A stretch of DNA of 33,717 nt from JBHEKP01 sp041859375 (GTDB taxonomy: Bacteria; Hydrogenedentota; Hydrogenedentia; Hydrogenedentales; CAITNO01): contig JBHEKP010000043.1 of NCBI GenBank assembly GCA_041859375.1, forward strand, positions 1-33,717, written 5' to 3'. A program made the translations under genes and the position numbers. Shown piece by piece: positions 1 to 8,896 of this stretch. Position 1 is the first letter of the stretch; each line of letters opens with the position of its first letter. Under the pieces are notes generated by a model that was not told the DNA's origin, ran no database searches, and saw nothing but the letters and a program-made list of their open reading frames with translations.

Positions 1-71
1 GCCATGCCCCGATCATCGGGGTCCGGCATGAGCGTCCAGTCGCCGTCCAGGATTAAACTTTTGCGAAACAT
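1..71 (-). CDS. N-terminus of a glycoside hydrolase family 2-like protein (cut by window edge)
   Basis: The minus strand read from an ATG at 71 stays open to the left edge and begins MFRKSLILDGDWTLMPDPDD. The pattern 'hydrophobic-(N/D)G-(D/E)W-x-(L/F)-xxDPxxRG' is the usual opening of the sugar-binding domain of family 2 glycosidases (beta-galactosidase/beta-glucuronidase type). Only about 23 codons are present, so neither catalytic residues nor substrate can be judged. An AAGGCAAGG-like purine stretch lies just upstream as a possible ribosome site. The gene diverges from the SGNH/TPR gene, leaving about 220 bases between them. The family call rests on this short motif alone; another carbohydrate-active protein with a jelly-roll start is possible. 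Confidence 0.5.
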   Translation of the reverse strand, partial: MFRKSLILDGDWTLMPDPDDRGM

Positions 72-193
72 AAGCTGGCCTTGCCTTTTCAGGGGTGGTC
101 GCCGGGGCCGCCTGTCGCGGCCGGAAAGTGCGTAAGTTTACCCCTGCGGGGCTCCGGCAAGCAAACCGGGTGCGCGGGATCGGGAGGGTGGCA

Positions 194-199
194 TATAAT
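194..199 (+). promoter_or_regulatory. Candidate -10 box (TATAAT) for the SGNH/TPR gene
   Basis: A perfect TATAAT hexamer lies about 95 bases before the chosen ATG at 294. No convincing -35 hexamer is found 16-18 bases upstream, so this is only a candidate. If it is used, the leader is about 85-90 bases long and the alternative in-frame ATG at 207 would lie almost at the transcript start. Confidence 0.3.
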
Positions 200-293
200 T
201 GGCAGGATGGAATCAGGCCAAACGGGAACTGAAAAATTGGATGAGGAACACGGCAGCGCTGAAATTTCCCCATTGAAACGGCAGGGTGGGGGA

Positions 294-2993
294 ATGACTC
301 ATGTGCGGGCCGGTTTGCTCATCCTGATCACAACGGTGTTGCTGTTGGGCGCGGTTGAGGGCGCTCTCAGGCTCGGGGGGGGCGGGGGGCATGAGCGGCT
401 TTTTAAGCCTCTGCCGGACACATCTTCCCCTGTTATGGTGTCAAACAAGGCGTTTTATCAGCAGTTTTTTGCCCTGCCGGTTGAAAACCTCATCAATTGG
501 GATGATTTGGAGTGTGTTTTCCCTCCGGGAAAGGGGGAAAAGACGTTTCGTGTTTTTGTGCTCGGCAGTTCGGCGGCCTCCGGCGTGCCACCCGACGCGG
601 CTTATGGTTTTTGGCGGGTGCTGGAGGTGATGCTGCGGGAGCGGTTTCCCGAGGTTGAGTTTGAAGTGCTGTCGCTGGCATGCCCCGGCACCAATTCCCA
701 TGTGATGCGCGCCGCTGTGGCGGAATGCGCGGCGATGAAGCCCGACCTGTTTCTTGCCTACATGGGCAACAACGAGTTTGTGGGGCCTTTTGGCGCGGGG
801 AGCACGGTCGGCCGGGGGAAACCCATGCCCTATCCGATGATTCGCGCGTCCCTGTTCCTGCGGGACTCGGGCATTTACCGGCTTGTTGCGGGAAACCGGT
901 TCAGGGAACGCACCACGGTCGTGGTTTCCGAAGAGGATGTTTGGCGTTACTTGCAGCCGCTTGACCCCGAGGGGCCCCTTGCGGCGCAAATCTTGGACAA
1001 TTTTGGGAAAAACCTGGAAAGCATGGCTTCCATTGCCCATGAGGCGGGGGCAGAACTGGTGCTGGGCACGGTGGGATGCAACCTGCGAAGTTGGGCCCCC
1101 ATCCAGTCCCGGCGTGATGCGTCCCTGCCTGAAGCACAAAAAATGGAATGGGACACCGCCTGCCAGCGGGGTGTTGAAGCGTCAACGCGCGGTGATTACG
1201 AGACGGCGGCGAAATATTTCCGCCGGGCCACGGAGATTGACGGAGGCCACGCCGAGACATGGTTCAATCTTGGACGGTCACTGTTTGCGCTCGGGCGGGG
1301 GGATGAGGCGCTGGGGCCCTTTAAGAATGCGCGCGACTGCGACTGGGTGATGGGCCGCGCAACGGGGGCCGTCAATGGACACATTCAGGGGGCGGGCGTG
1401 CTGCCGGGGGTCACTTTGGTGGACGCGGAAAAGGAGCTGATTGCGCGCAGTTCCGGCGGGGTTCCGGGCAATGATCTGTTTTATGACAATGTTCATTTGA
1501 ACTTTGCGGGCGGCAAAGCCCTCGCGGCCGCGTTTTATCCGGCGGTGGCAGGCGCCGTGGCGCGCAAGTTTCCGGAACTGTCCGTCGCGGGGCGGGAAAC
1601 ACCGCCCGATGACGCCTTGATTGGCGCGCGGCTCGCCATGACCCCGCAGGCCGAATGTGATCATATAGATCGCATACTGGCCATGCTGCCGGTTTTTAAA
1701 AAGGGCATTACCGCCACCTGGGATGAAAGCATAGGCATGCTTGCAAAGCGCCGGGAAGCCGTTGCCTCATCCCCCGGTTGCGGCGCGGAGGCCGCCGTGG
1801 TTGCGCTGCGGGAGGCGCTTGCGGCAAACCCGAAGGATGCGGTGCTGGCGGATCGCCTGCTGGATCGTTTGTCCCAGGGTGGAGACAGGGATTCCTATCT
1901 TGAAACGGCGCGGAAAATGGTTGAGGGGATTCCGGCGCGGCGGCCCTTGTTGCGTCATCTGGCAAACGCGCTGAGGGAATGCGGCCGGACGGATGAGGCG
2001 CTTGCGGCTTATGCACGGTTGCTGGATTGTTTTCCTGATGACACCGAAGGCTGGTGCGGCAGGGCCGCCATTGAACTGCTGCGCGGGGATTCCACCGCCG
2101 CGGTGCGCTCCTGCCGCCGGGCGGTGCTTGCCAATCCCGCCCATCTTGGGGCGCAACTGGGCTTGGCGGAAGCCCTTGCCGCCGCGGGAAGGCGCGATGA
2201 GGCTCTGGAGGAGTATGACACCGCCGTGCTGATGAACCCCATGAACCCAAAGCCCATGGAGTCCATGGAAACCTGGCTGACCGGCGCTTTCACGCCGGAA
2301 GAACGGGCGGAGATTTGGGACGGGCTGGTTTCTCGCGCGCCCCGCGCGCCATTGCCGCTGGTGTTTCTGGCAGCGGCGCGCCAGTCCTCCACCCGCCCCG
2401 AAGATGCCGCGGCGAGTGCGGCAAAGGCATTGGATTTGGGCTTGGACGGCGCGGGCCTGCCGTATTACAAAGCGTTGGCGCTGAGGCTTGCGGGGCATGC
2501 AGGGGAGGCCGAATCGGCGTATCAGGAGGCGGTTGCCGCCGCTCCGGAGGATTTTCGCCCCTCCCGTGATTTGGACATGATGCTTTCCTCCCGTCCGGCC
2601 GGAGACCGTGCCGCAGTCTGGCGCGGACTGGTGGGGAAAGCGCCTGCCTCGGCCCGTTCCTGGTTTTATCTGGCGCAGGCGCTGGAACAGTCGGGTGATT
2701 TGCCCGGGGCTGAAAACGCCTTCGCGCGCGCCCACGGGCTGAATCCGGAGGATCCGGCCATGGCTGCCGGGCTGGGCCGTGTCCGGGTGTCGCTTGAAAA
2801 ATACGGGGAGGCGCAGGCGCCGCTTGAGGCCGCCCTTGCGGTGAATGACGAAATCATCCAGGCAAGGCATGACCTTGTGAAAACACTTGCCGCCCTGGGG
2901 GATTGCGCCGGGGCGCGTCGGGAATTGGAGAGATGCGCCGCCGACGCCCGAGGGGTGTTGTCGGCGTTCGTTGCCGACCGGTGCGGGCAATAG
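294..2993 (+). CDS. SGNH/GDSL-type hydrolase with inserted and C-terminal TPR repeats, membrane-anchored
   Basis: This 899-residue protein starts with an uncleaved-looking membrane anchor (about residues 5-24). An SGNH-hydrolase fold follows. The block I nucleophile motif is GSSAASG with Ser93, block III is GNNE (158-161), and block V is D398-N-V-H401. TPR-like helices (about 284-350) sit between blocks III and V. A long TPR array then fills roughly residues 490-890. SGNH enzymes act as esterases or acyl-transferring enzymes on lipids or glycans; the substrate here is unknown, and an envelope glycan is an inference from the anchor and the neighbouring glycosyltransferase. I chose the ATG at 294 because it directly precedes the anchor and follows a G-rich stretch; the frame is open upstream, and an ATG at 207 is the main alternative. 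The gene ends with TAG and is followed by a hairpin oriented for the opposite gene. Confidence 0.75.
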   Translation: MTHVRAGLLILITTVLLLGAVEGALRLGGGGGHERLFKPLPDTSSPVMVSNKAFYQQFFALPVENLINWDDLECVFPPGKGEKTFRVFVLGSSAASGVPPDAAYGFWRVLEVMLRERFPEVEFEVLSLACPGTNSHVMRAAVAECAAMKPDLFLAYMGNNEFVGPFGAGSTVGRGKPMPYPMIRASLFLRDSGIYRLVAGNRFRERTTVVVSEEDVWRYLQPLDPEGPLAAQILDNFGKNLESMASIAHEAGAELVLGTVGCNLRSWAPIQSRRDASLPEAQKMEWDTACQRGVEASTRGDYETAAKYFRRATEIDGGHAETWFNLGRSLFALGRGDEALGPFKNARDCDWVMGRATGAVNGHIQGAGVLPGVTLVDAEKELIARSSGGVPGNDLFYDNVHLNFAGGKALAAAFYPAVAGAVARKFPELSVAGRETPPDDALIGARLAMTPQAECDHIDRILAMLPVFKKGITATWDESIGMLAKRREAVASSPGCGAEAAVVALREALAANPKDAVLADRLLDRLSQGGDRDSYLETARKMVEGIPARRPLLRHLANALRECGRTDEALAAYARLLDCFPDDTEGWCGRAAIELLRGDSTAAVRSCRRAVLANPAHLGAQLGLAEALAAAGRRDEALEEYDTAVLMNPMNPKPMESMETWLTGAFTPEERAEIWDGLVSRAPRAPLPLVFLAAARQSSTRPEDAAASAAKALDLGLDGAGLPYYKALALRLAGHAGEAESAYQEAVAAAPEDFRPSRDLDMMLSSRPAGDRAAVWRGLVGKAPASARSWFYLAQALEQSGDLPGAENAFARAHGLNPEDPAMAAGLGRVRVSLEKYGEAQAPLEAALAVNDEIIQARHDLVKTLAALGDCAGARRELERCAADARGVLSAFVADRCGQ

Positions 2994-3016
2994 GCGGGCT
3001 GCCTGGAACAAAAAAA

Positions 3017-3040
3017 GCGGGAGGCTTAAGAGCCTCCCGC
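3017..3040 (-). terminator. Intrinsic terminator of the PmoA-family gene
   Basis: A perfect 10-bp inverted repeat (GCGGGAGGCT / AGCCTCCCGC) with a TAAG loop is flanked on its left by seven A residues. On the minus strand this reads as a stem followed by seven U. It lies 25 bases beyond the PmoA-family stop codon. The other side lacks a T-run, so it is less likely to work well for the rightward SGNH/TPR transcript. Confidence 0.85.
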
Positions 3041-3065
3041 CCGGAAAAGCAGGAAGTGGACGGGG

Positions 3066-4274
3066 TTATTTTATTTCCGCCGCCGGGGCTTCGGCATAGT
3101 TGGCGAAACGGTCGGCCACCCTGGCTTTCTCAACATCCCCGGCATGGACATAGACGCGGTAATTAAAGGCCTTGCTTTCCCCGCTCTTCAGGGGCATGTC
3201 GCCGCGTTCCGGGATAAGCCCCTTGTTGTAGGCTTTTTCGTTGTAGAAGGAATAGCCAAAGCTGTTGGCGCCCATAAGCCCGTAGGCGCGCACATGCCAG
3301 CTTCCGGGGAACCGGAGATTGCCGGGATTGTCAAAAATGGTGATCCCGAACCATCCGGAACCCTTCAATTCGGCGGAAAAGTCGCACCAGGGCGAAGGCT
3401 TGCCCCAGCAGTTTTCCTCATCCTTGTCGCCCAGGGCGTTGGTGATGACGGCGTTCTTGTTGCACATTTCATGGCGCATGCGCACCGCGACAATGCCGCC
3501 CTCCTTCGTGTCGTTGAACTGCACATCGCCCTGGTCGGCGGTGAAGGTGACATTGACGTCAATGAAGCGCGCGGCCTCGGGGGTGGCGTAGAACCGGTAT
3601 TCCCGCGTCTCGCTGAGGACCGGCTTGCCGGCACCGTCCACCCAGAGGTTCTTTGATTTGATCCAGCCGTAGGCGTCGCCGGAACCCCAAGTCACCTCCT
3701 GCGCCGTCTGTGTGCCGGAATTTTCGCCCTCGGCCCAAAGGTCAACGCCGTTGATGTCGCCGTAGGCGGACCACATGGACTTGTGGTGCGGGTGGTCCTG
3801 CGGTTTGCCGTTCGGATCCATCGGATAGTCGCGGGTGAGCGTCACCCCATTCTCCGAGGTGATGGGCCACAGAAAGGGCTTTTTCCACTCCTTGCCGTAA
3901 TGGTAGGCGGTGAAAATTTTCCCGTCAATTTTGACATCAACGATGTCGCCTTCGGCGCGTTTTTCCAGGGAAACGCCCGGGTCGCCTTCGGCCCCGGTTT
4001 TAACCTTGAATTCCTTCGTCTCGCCCGCCTTGAGCTTGTCCACGATGAACACCAGGATGCCGTCGGCAAGGGTGGCGGGATACTCCTTTTTGCCCTTTGC
4101 ATCGGTTACCACCACCCGTCCGGCCGGGGCCGCCTCGGCGCAGGCGACCGACACGGGCGCATTCACCACGTCGGCCTTGCCCCCTTTCACCGTGATCGTT
4201 TTTCCGTCAAGCTGCGCCAGGGCGGGCAAGGCCGCCAGCAGCATGCAAACTGTGAAAATTACCGCGTGTCGCAT
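3066..4274 (-). CDS. Secreted PmoA-family protein (DUF6807)
   Basis: The 402-residue protein has a signal peptide (MRHAVIFTVCMLLAALPALA, cleavage likely after residue 20). An N-terminal beta-rich region of about 100 residues precedes a DUF6807/'methane oxygenase PmoA' domain, recognised from PITSENGVTLTRDYP and the family hallmark DHPHHKSMW (residues 160-168). Despite the name, these proteins are not shown to be methane monooxygenase subunits; they are common in planctomycete-like genomes near sugar-metabolism genes, and their role is unproven. The start is set by the signal peptide and a GGGAGA ribosome site 6 bases before the ATG; the open frame continues upstream but without protein-like sequence. 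The gene diverges from the GT-C/TPR gene over 78 bases and ends in a strong terminator. Confidence 0.85.
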   Translation of the reverse strand: MRHAVIFTVCMLLAALPALAQLDGKTITVKGGKADVVNAPVSVACAEAAPAGRVVVTDAKGKKEYPATLADGILVFIVDKLKAGETKEFKVKTGAEGDPGVSLEKRAEGDIVDVKIDGKIFTAYHYGKEWKKPFLWPITSENGVTLTRDYPMDPNGKPQDHPHHKSMWSAYGDINGVDLWAEGENSGTQTAQEVTWGSGDAYGWIKSKNLWVDGAGKPVLSETREYRFYATPEAARFIDVNVTFTADQGDVQFNDTKEGGIVAVRMRHEMCNKNAVITNALGDKDEENCWGKPSPWCDFSAELKGSGWFGITIFDNPGNLRFPGSWHVRAYGLMGANSFGYSFYNEKAYNKGLIPERGDMPLKSGESKAFNYRVYVHAGDVEKARVADRFANYAEAPAAEIK

Positions 4275-4291
4275 GGTTTTTCTCCCGGTTT

Positions 4292-4308
4292 TGTTTCCTT
4301 TGGCAACA
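4292..4308. promoter_or_regulatory. Imperfect palindrome in a divergent promoter region, possible operator
   Basis: TGTTTCC-TTT-GGCAACA is a 7-3-7 inverted repeat with one mismatch. It is the most symmetric element in the 78-base gap between the divergent PmoA-family and GT-C/TPR genes. It starts 18 bases upstream of the PmoA-family ATG, where a repressor could act. No regulator gene is nearby, so the assignment is speculative. Confidence 0.25.
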
Positions 4309-4352
4309 GCCGCTACTTTATCATACGTGCGGCGGATGTGCCAATTGAGAGT

Positions 4353-7300
4353 ATGGCGGGCATCAAGGTGGACGAGAGACGCGGCAAAAACGGAAATTGG
4401 GGGTTTTGGCTGGCCCTGCTGGCGGTGCTGGCTATTGGAGTAGCGGTCCGCGCCGGATATCTGCGAGAAATCAGCAGCGCTCCTGATTTTGCCTACCCGT
4501 TGAACGACGCCCAATTCAAGGATTATTGGGCGCGGGCCATGCTCAGTGGTGATTACACGCCGCCTTCCGGAAGGAATTATCCTTTTTTGGATGAGTGGGG
4601 CATCCTGCCCAATCCTCCCGGATATGTCTGGTTTTTGGCGGGGGTGTATGGTATTTCTGGCGGCAGTTACAGTGCTCCGCGTGTTGCACAGATGGCATTG
4701 GGGTTGTTGGCCTGTCTGCTTGCCGCACTATTGGCGAGAAGGCTTTTTTCACCGCTGGCGGGGGTTATGGCCGCCCTGTTGATGGCGGTGTATTGGGCGA
4801 ACGTGTATTACGAGGGCGAACTCAACCAGCCGCCTTTGGTGGCTGTGACCGTGCTTGGGTTTCTGCTCCTGCTGTTGCGCTGGCGTAGGAGGGGTGGCGC
4901 CGGAACAGCCTTGACGGCGGGGCTCCTCTGGGGCGCGGCGATTCTTATTCGCCCCGAATCCATGCTCTTTCTGCCTGTTGCCTTGTTCTGGATGACAGCC
5001 GCGGGGGGGCGTGTCGGCAGACCGCGCGCGCTGGTCCACGCGGCGTTGCTTGGCGCGGCGGCCTTTGCGGTCATCGCGCCGGTCACCTTGCCCAATTACA
5101 GGCAAACAGGGTCGCCGACAACCATTTCCTACGGCGGTGAAGCCTCTTTTTTCCTGAGCAACACCGACACCTCCGACGGGGTGCGCACGGACGCCCCGGA
5201 ACTTCAGAAATACACAACCACGGGCTCTTGGACCATTTTTGACTGGCCTGAAATTATCAAAAACTACTCTGTGGAGCGCTTTGGCGGCATGCGGCCCTAC
5301 AGGGAATTCCGGGACCATTTCATGGACAGGGGGTGGGATTACATTCGGAAAAACCCGGAAACAACCCTTCGGCGGATAGTGAAAAAGTTCCTCCTGTTCT
5401 GGGGGCCCGCCGAGGTGGACGAGAACAAGGTGGTCCACTTTGAGCGGCTTCATTCGAATGTCCTTCGCCGGCTTCCCGGCTTTCCGCTGGCCCTGTCGGG
5501 GTTTGTTTTGGGGCTTCTGGCCCTGGTGTTGCGCGCCACAAAAAAAGGGACGGGCTGGAAGGAGGGTGTGGCGCGCCTCGCCGATCCGGCGTTGTTGCTT
5601 CTTTTTGCCGGGCTGACCTGCTCCATATTCATGCTGTTCATCGTGAACGCCCGGTACCGCATGCCGGTCATACCTGTGCTGCTGGTCTTTGCGGGGGGCG
5701 GCATTGCCCATATCCTTATGAGCCTGCGCGCCCGTCGTCTCCTTCCCGCATTCGGCTGGACCGTCCTTTTCATCGGGCTCCATCTTGCGGCCTCCGTGCC
5801 TCTGGCGGCCTTCACGCCCAACCTTTCCCGGTGGCATGACGAGCGGCGGCTGGCCTGGACCGCCACGGGTCGGCTGGAGGAGGGGACGGTGGATTTGGAG
5901 CGGTGGCTGGCGCGAAACCCGGAGGACGCCCACGGGCACTACAACCTGGGGGTCATGCTGCTGGAACTGGGGAAACATGAGGCGGCTTCAGGCCATCTTG
6001 AGCAGGCCATTTCCCTTAATCCGGAGCTTTCGGACGCATGGTACAACCTTGGTCTTGCCCGTCTGGCGCGGGAGCGGTACGGTGAGGCGGCGGATGCGCT
6101 GGAAAAACGCGTGGGCGCCGTCCCCGGAGACGGCAGGGCATGGTACGCCCTCTCACGGGCGCTGGCGAAGCTTGATCGCACCGGGGGGCAGGAAGAGGCG
6201 CTGCGGCGGGCCGTGGAGTGCCGCCCGGACGATGCGGAGGCGTTGATGGATTTGGGGGTTCTGCTGGGAAAGAGGGGGGTGAATGAAGAGGCGATCTCCC
6301 TGTTGCGCAGAAGTGTGCGGGCCAATCCGGAGCTGCCGCTGGCCCGCTTCAACCTCGGATTTGCCCTTGCCCGCGCCGGCAGGCACGCCGAGGCGGTGCC
6401 GGAATTTGAGGCGGCCCTCGGGGCGCAACCCGGTGACGCGGATGTCCTGTTTAACCTGGCCCTGGCCCTGGCCCAGTGCGGACGGGATGAGGAGGCCGCC
6501 GCAAGGTTCCGCGGGGTGCTTGCCTTGTCACCTGATTATGACACCGTCTGGTCCAGCCTGGGGCTGAGCCTGGCGCGGCTGGGCAGGGCGGGGGAGTCAA
6601 CGGCTGCGTTTGAAGAAGCGCTGAAACGGCGTCCCAACGACGCCGGAACCCATTACAACAAGGGGTGCGCGCTTGACGTCCGGGGCGAGACCGGTGCGGC
6701 GCGGGAGTCTTTTGAAAAGGCGCTGGAAATTGACCCCGCCCATCCCGGCGCGCATTTCAGCCTTGGCGTTGTGCTGGCGCGGGAAGGACTGGACGGGGAG
6801 GCGCTGGCCCATTTTGACGCGGTGCTTCGCGCGCAGCCCGGCAACGGCGAGGCCCATTACAACCGGGCGCTCTGCCTGCAACGCCTGGGCCGTGATGATG
6901 AGGCGCTGGACGCCTTTGCCGCCGCCGTGCGGAATGCGCCGGAACATTTCGGCGCCAACCGGGGGCTTGCCACCCTGCTGCGCGCGCGCAACCGAAACAC
7001 GGAGGCGGAGACCGCCTTCAGGGCCGCCGTGAAGGCCAATCCGCAGGATGCCGCCATGCGTTACGGGCTCGGGGTCACCCTGTATGATCTGGGTGATTTC
7101 GCCGGGGCGGCGGAGCATCTGGCCGCCGCCATTGATCTCGATCCCGGAAACACCGCCGCCCACAACAATCTGGGGCTGGCCCTCCAGGCGCTGGGCCGTG
7201 ACGCGGAGGCGGCGGAGCATTTCCGCGTGGCCCTGGGCGCGGATCAGGGAAACGCGGCCCTCCGCTACAGCCTTGCCCTTTCGCTGACCAACGCCGGACA

Positions 7301-8639
7301 GCATGAGAATGCCTTGGTGGAATATGCCCCCGCGCTGGCCGCCATGCCGGACAACCCCAGCCTGCACTATGATTTCGGCAGGGCGCTGGCGGGCGCGGGC
7401 CGCGCCGACGATGCCCGCGTGGAATGGGAACGCGCGCTGGAATTGAACCCCTCCCACACGGGCGCGCTCATCAGTCTTGCCGCGCACTGGCTGCGGGCGG
7501 ACGATGAAACGCGCGCACGGGAATACCTTGACAGGGCGCTGTCCGCCGAGCCGGACAACGCGCTGGCGCTGTTCAATCTGGGCATCCTCCATGCCCTGAA
7601 GGGACGCCATCAGGAGGCCGTGGCCGCCTTTAAGAAGTCCCTGGACGCGGAGCCGGACAACGGCGCGGCACGGTTGAATCTCGGCATGTCCCTGGAGGCG
7701 CTCGGGGACGGGGAAGGCGCGCTCAACGAATACCGTCAGGCCGTTGGGACGCCGGACGCCCCCGCCCTGGCGCACCACAACCTGGCGGTGCTGCTGCAGG
7801 AACGGGGGGAACTGGAGGAGGCGCTTGCGCATTACCGGGACGCGGCGCGGCTTGATCCCGCCAATATCAACACCCCGAAAAACATGGGATTTCTTTTGTC
7901 ACGGCTCGGCAGGACGGGGGAGGCGGAGACCGCCTTCCGCACGGCGTTGAACATCAACGGCGGCGACCCCGACGCGCTGCTTGGCCTGGCGGACACCCTG
8001 TTCACCCTTGACCGGCTGGACGAGGCGGTCCCGTTGTACCGGCGCACGCTGGAAATCAAGGACTCCGCGCAGGCCCGGAAAAATCTGGGATTCCTGCTGG
8101 CCAGACAGGGGGGCGCGGCGGAGGCGGTGGAACAGTTCGACCGGGCGCTTTCCCTTGACTCCGGGGACGCAGACGCCCATTGCGGCCTGGCGGACGCCCT
8201 GTTCAACCTTCAAAGGACGGAGGAGGCGGAGGCGCATTACAGGGAAGCCCTGCGCCTGCAGCCTGATTTCGCGCTGGCACACAACAACTACGCCGACCTG
8301 CTGGTGCGGGCGGGACGCGGACCGGAGGCGATAGACCATTACCGGCGCGCGCGGGAATTGAATCCCGCCAATCCGGACACCCCGGCCAACCTGGGACGGT
8401 TGCTGGCGCGGGAAAAACGGTACGACGAGGCGGCCGCCGCCCTGCGGGACGCCGTGTCCATGGCTCCGGACAATCTGCGCGCCCGCTTCCTGCTGGGGGA
8501 GACCCTGCTGCTGAAGGGGGATGCCGCCGCAGCCCTGCCCCATCTGCAAAAAGTGGTGTTGGAGCGGCCTGACTGGCAACAGGCCCGGGAACGGCTGGAT
8601 GAGGCACTGGCCCGGACAGGAAAGACGCCAAAGCAGTAA
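4353..8639 (+). CDS. GT-C (ArnT/PMT-like) membrane glycosyltransferase fused to about 26 TPR repeats
   Basis: This 1428-residue protein has two halves. Residues 1 to about 490 form a polytopic membrane domain: a first transmembrane segment at about 15-35, an Asp-containing first loop (PLNDAQFKDYW), then repeated hydrophobic helices and a positively charged loop. This resembles family 39/ArnT-type enzymes that use polyprenyl-phosphate sugars. From about residue 510 to the end I count roughly 26 consecutive TPR units of about 34 residues (pattern A-x-x-x-Y-N-L-G ... A-x-x-x-F-x-x-A-L-x-x-x-P). Such a long TPR superhelix suggests a protein-recognition scaffold, so protein O-glycosylation is one inference, but donor and acceptor are unknown. 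The ATG at 4353 is chosen by position before the first membrane helix; its ribosome site (GAGAG) is poorly spaced, and a GTG at 4338 is the alternative. Ends TAA. Confidence 0.8.
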   Translation: MAGIKVDERRGKNGNWGFWLALLAVLAIGVAVRAGYLREISSAPDFAYPLNDAQFKDYWARAMLSGDYTPPSGRNYPFLDEWGILPNPPGYVWFLAGVYGISGGSYSAPRVAQMALGLLACLLAALLARRLFSPLAGVMAALLMAVYWANVYYEGELNQPPLVAVTVLGFLLLLLRWRRRGGAGTALTAGLLWGAAILIRPESMLFLPVALFWMTAAGGRVGRPRALVHAALLGAAAFAVIAPVTLPNYRQTGSPTTISYGGEASFFLSNTDTSDGVRTDAPELQKYTTTGSWTIFDWPEIIKNYSVERFGGMRPYREFRDHFMDRGWDYIRKNPETTLRRIVKKFLLFWGPAEVDENKVVHFERLHSNVLRRLPGFPLALSGFVLGLLALVLRATKKGTGWKEGVARLADPALLLLFAGLTCSIFMLFIVNARYRMPVIPVLLVFAGGGIAHILMSLRARRLLPAFGWTVLFIGLHLAASVPLAAFTPNLSRWHDERRLAWTATGRLEEGTVDLERWLARNPEDAHGHYNLGVMLLELGKHEAASGHLEQAISLNPELSDAWYNLGLARLARERYGEAADALEKRVGAVPGDGRAWYALSRALAKLDRTGGQEEALRRAVECRPDDAEALMDLGVLLGKRGVNEEAISLLRRSVRANPELPLARFNLGFALARAGRHAEAVPEFEAALGAQPGDADVLFNLALALAQCGRDEEAAARFRGVLALSPDYDTVWSSLGLSLARLGRAGESTAAFEEALKRRPNDAGTHYNKGCALDVRGETGAARESFEKALEIDPAHPGAHFSLGVVLAREGLDGEALAHFDAVLRAQPGNGEAHYNRALCLQRLGRDDEALDAFAAAVRNAPEHFGANRGLATLLRARNRNTEAETAFRAAVKANPQDAAMRYGLGVTLYDLGDFAGAAEHLAAAIDLDPGNTAAHNNLGLALQALGRDAEAAEHFRVALGADQGNAALRYSLALSLTNAGQHENALVEYAPALAAMPDNPSLHYDFGRALAGAGRADDARVEWERALELNPSHTGALISLAAHWLRADDETRAREYLDRALSAEPDNALALFNLGILHALKGRHQEAVAAFKKSLDAEPDNGAARLNLGMSLEALGDGEGALNEYRQAVGTPDAPALAHHNLAVLLQERGELEEALAHYRDAARLDPANINTPKNMGFLLSRLGRTGEAETAFRTALNINGGDPDALLGLADTLFTLDRLDEAVPLYRRTLEIKDSAQARKNLGFLLARQGGAAEAVEQFDRALSLDSGDADAHCGLADALFNLQRTEEAEAHYREALRLQPDFALAHNNYADLLVRAGRGPEAIDHYRRARELNPANPDTPANLGRLLAREKRYDEAAAALRDAVSMAPDNLRARFLLGETLLLKGDAAAALPHLQKVVLERPDWQQARERLDEALARTGKTPKQ

Positions 8640-8697
8640 TCGCCCCCGTTTATCCCGCAAGGAAAGACGGCTTTTCGCTTTTAGTCGGGAAATCGTG

Positions 8698-8703
8698 TAT
8701 AAT
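8698..8703 (+). promoter_or_regulatory. Candidate -10 box (TATAAT) for the transporter gene
   Basis: A perfect TATAAT lies in the 257-base gap between the GT-C/TPR gene and the transporter, preceded by TG. The -35 region is weak. Transcription from here would give a leader of about 185 bases. The rest of the gap shows only a small hairpin at 8811-8828 and no gene I can support. Confidence 0.4.
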
Positions 8704-8810
8704 TTCGTCAACTGCAAGGTCGCCAACAACGATTGGGGCCCATTGGGATCGGCACACATGACAGGACAAGCATCATTGGCAGTTGTCTAAACTGATTACC
8801 GTGACTTGAG

Positions 8811-8828
8811 CCGGGCGGCAAAGCCCGG
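8811..8828 (+). other. Hairpin in the transporter leader
   Basis: CCGGGC-ggcaaa-GCCCGG forms a 6-bp perfect stem. It is followed by a short TTGTCTGTG sequence rather than a T-run, so it is a poor terminator. It lies about 70 bases before the transporter start and may simply be leader structure. Confidence 0.3.
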
Positions 8829-8896
8829 TTGTCTGTGTATTCTGACCGTCCATCACCAGTTTCCGCTCCACATCACAACCCAGGGTGTTTTTTATC

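Noticed and set aside
4..31. Hairpin CCCCGAT-c-ATCGGGG at the left edge as a terminator
   Set aside because: It falls inside the codons of the leftward GH2-like gene start (DPDDRG) and has no T-run, so it is more simply coding sequence.
1767..3011. 414-codon minus-strand frame opposite the SGNH/TPR gene
   Set aside because: It is the Gly/Arg/Pro-rich antisense of TPR codons and would also run through the neighbouring gene boundary.
3783..4352. N-terminal extension of the GT-C/TPR frame
   Set aside because: This part is antisense to the PmoA-family gene and has no membrane or signal features; the real protein begins just before the first transmembrane helix.
6597..7832. 411-codon minus-strand frame opposite the TPR array
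   Set aside because: The repeated pattern is only the complement of the TPR codons; it has no independent features.
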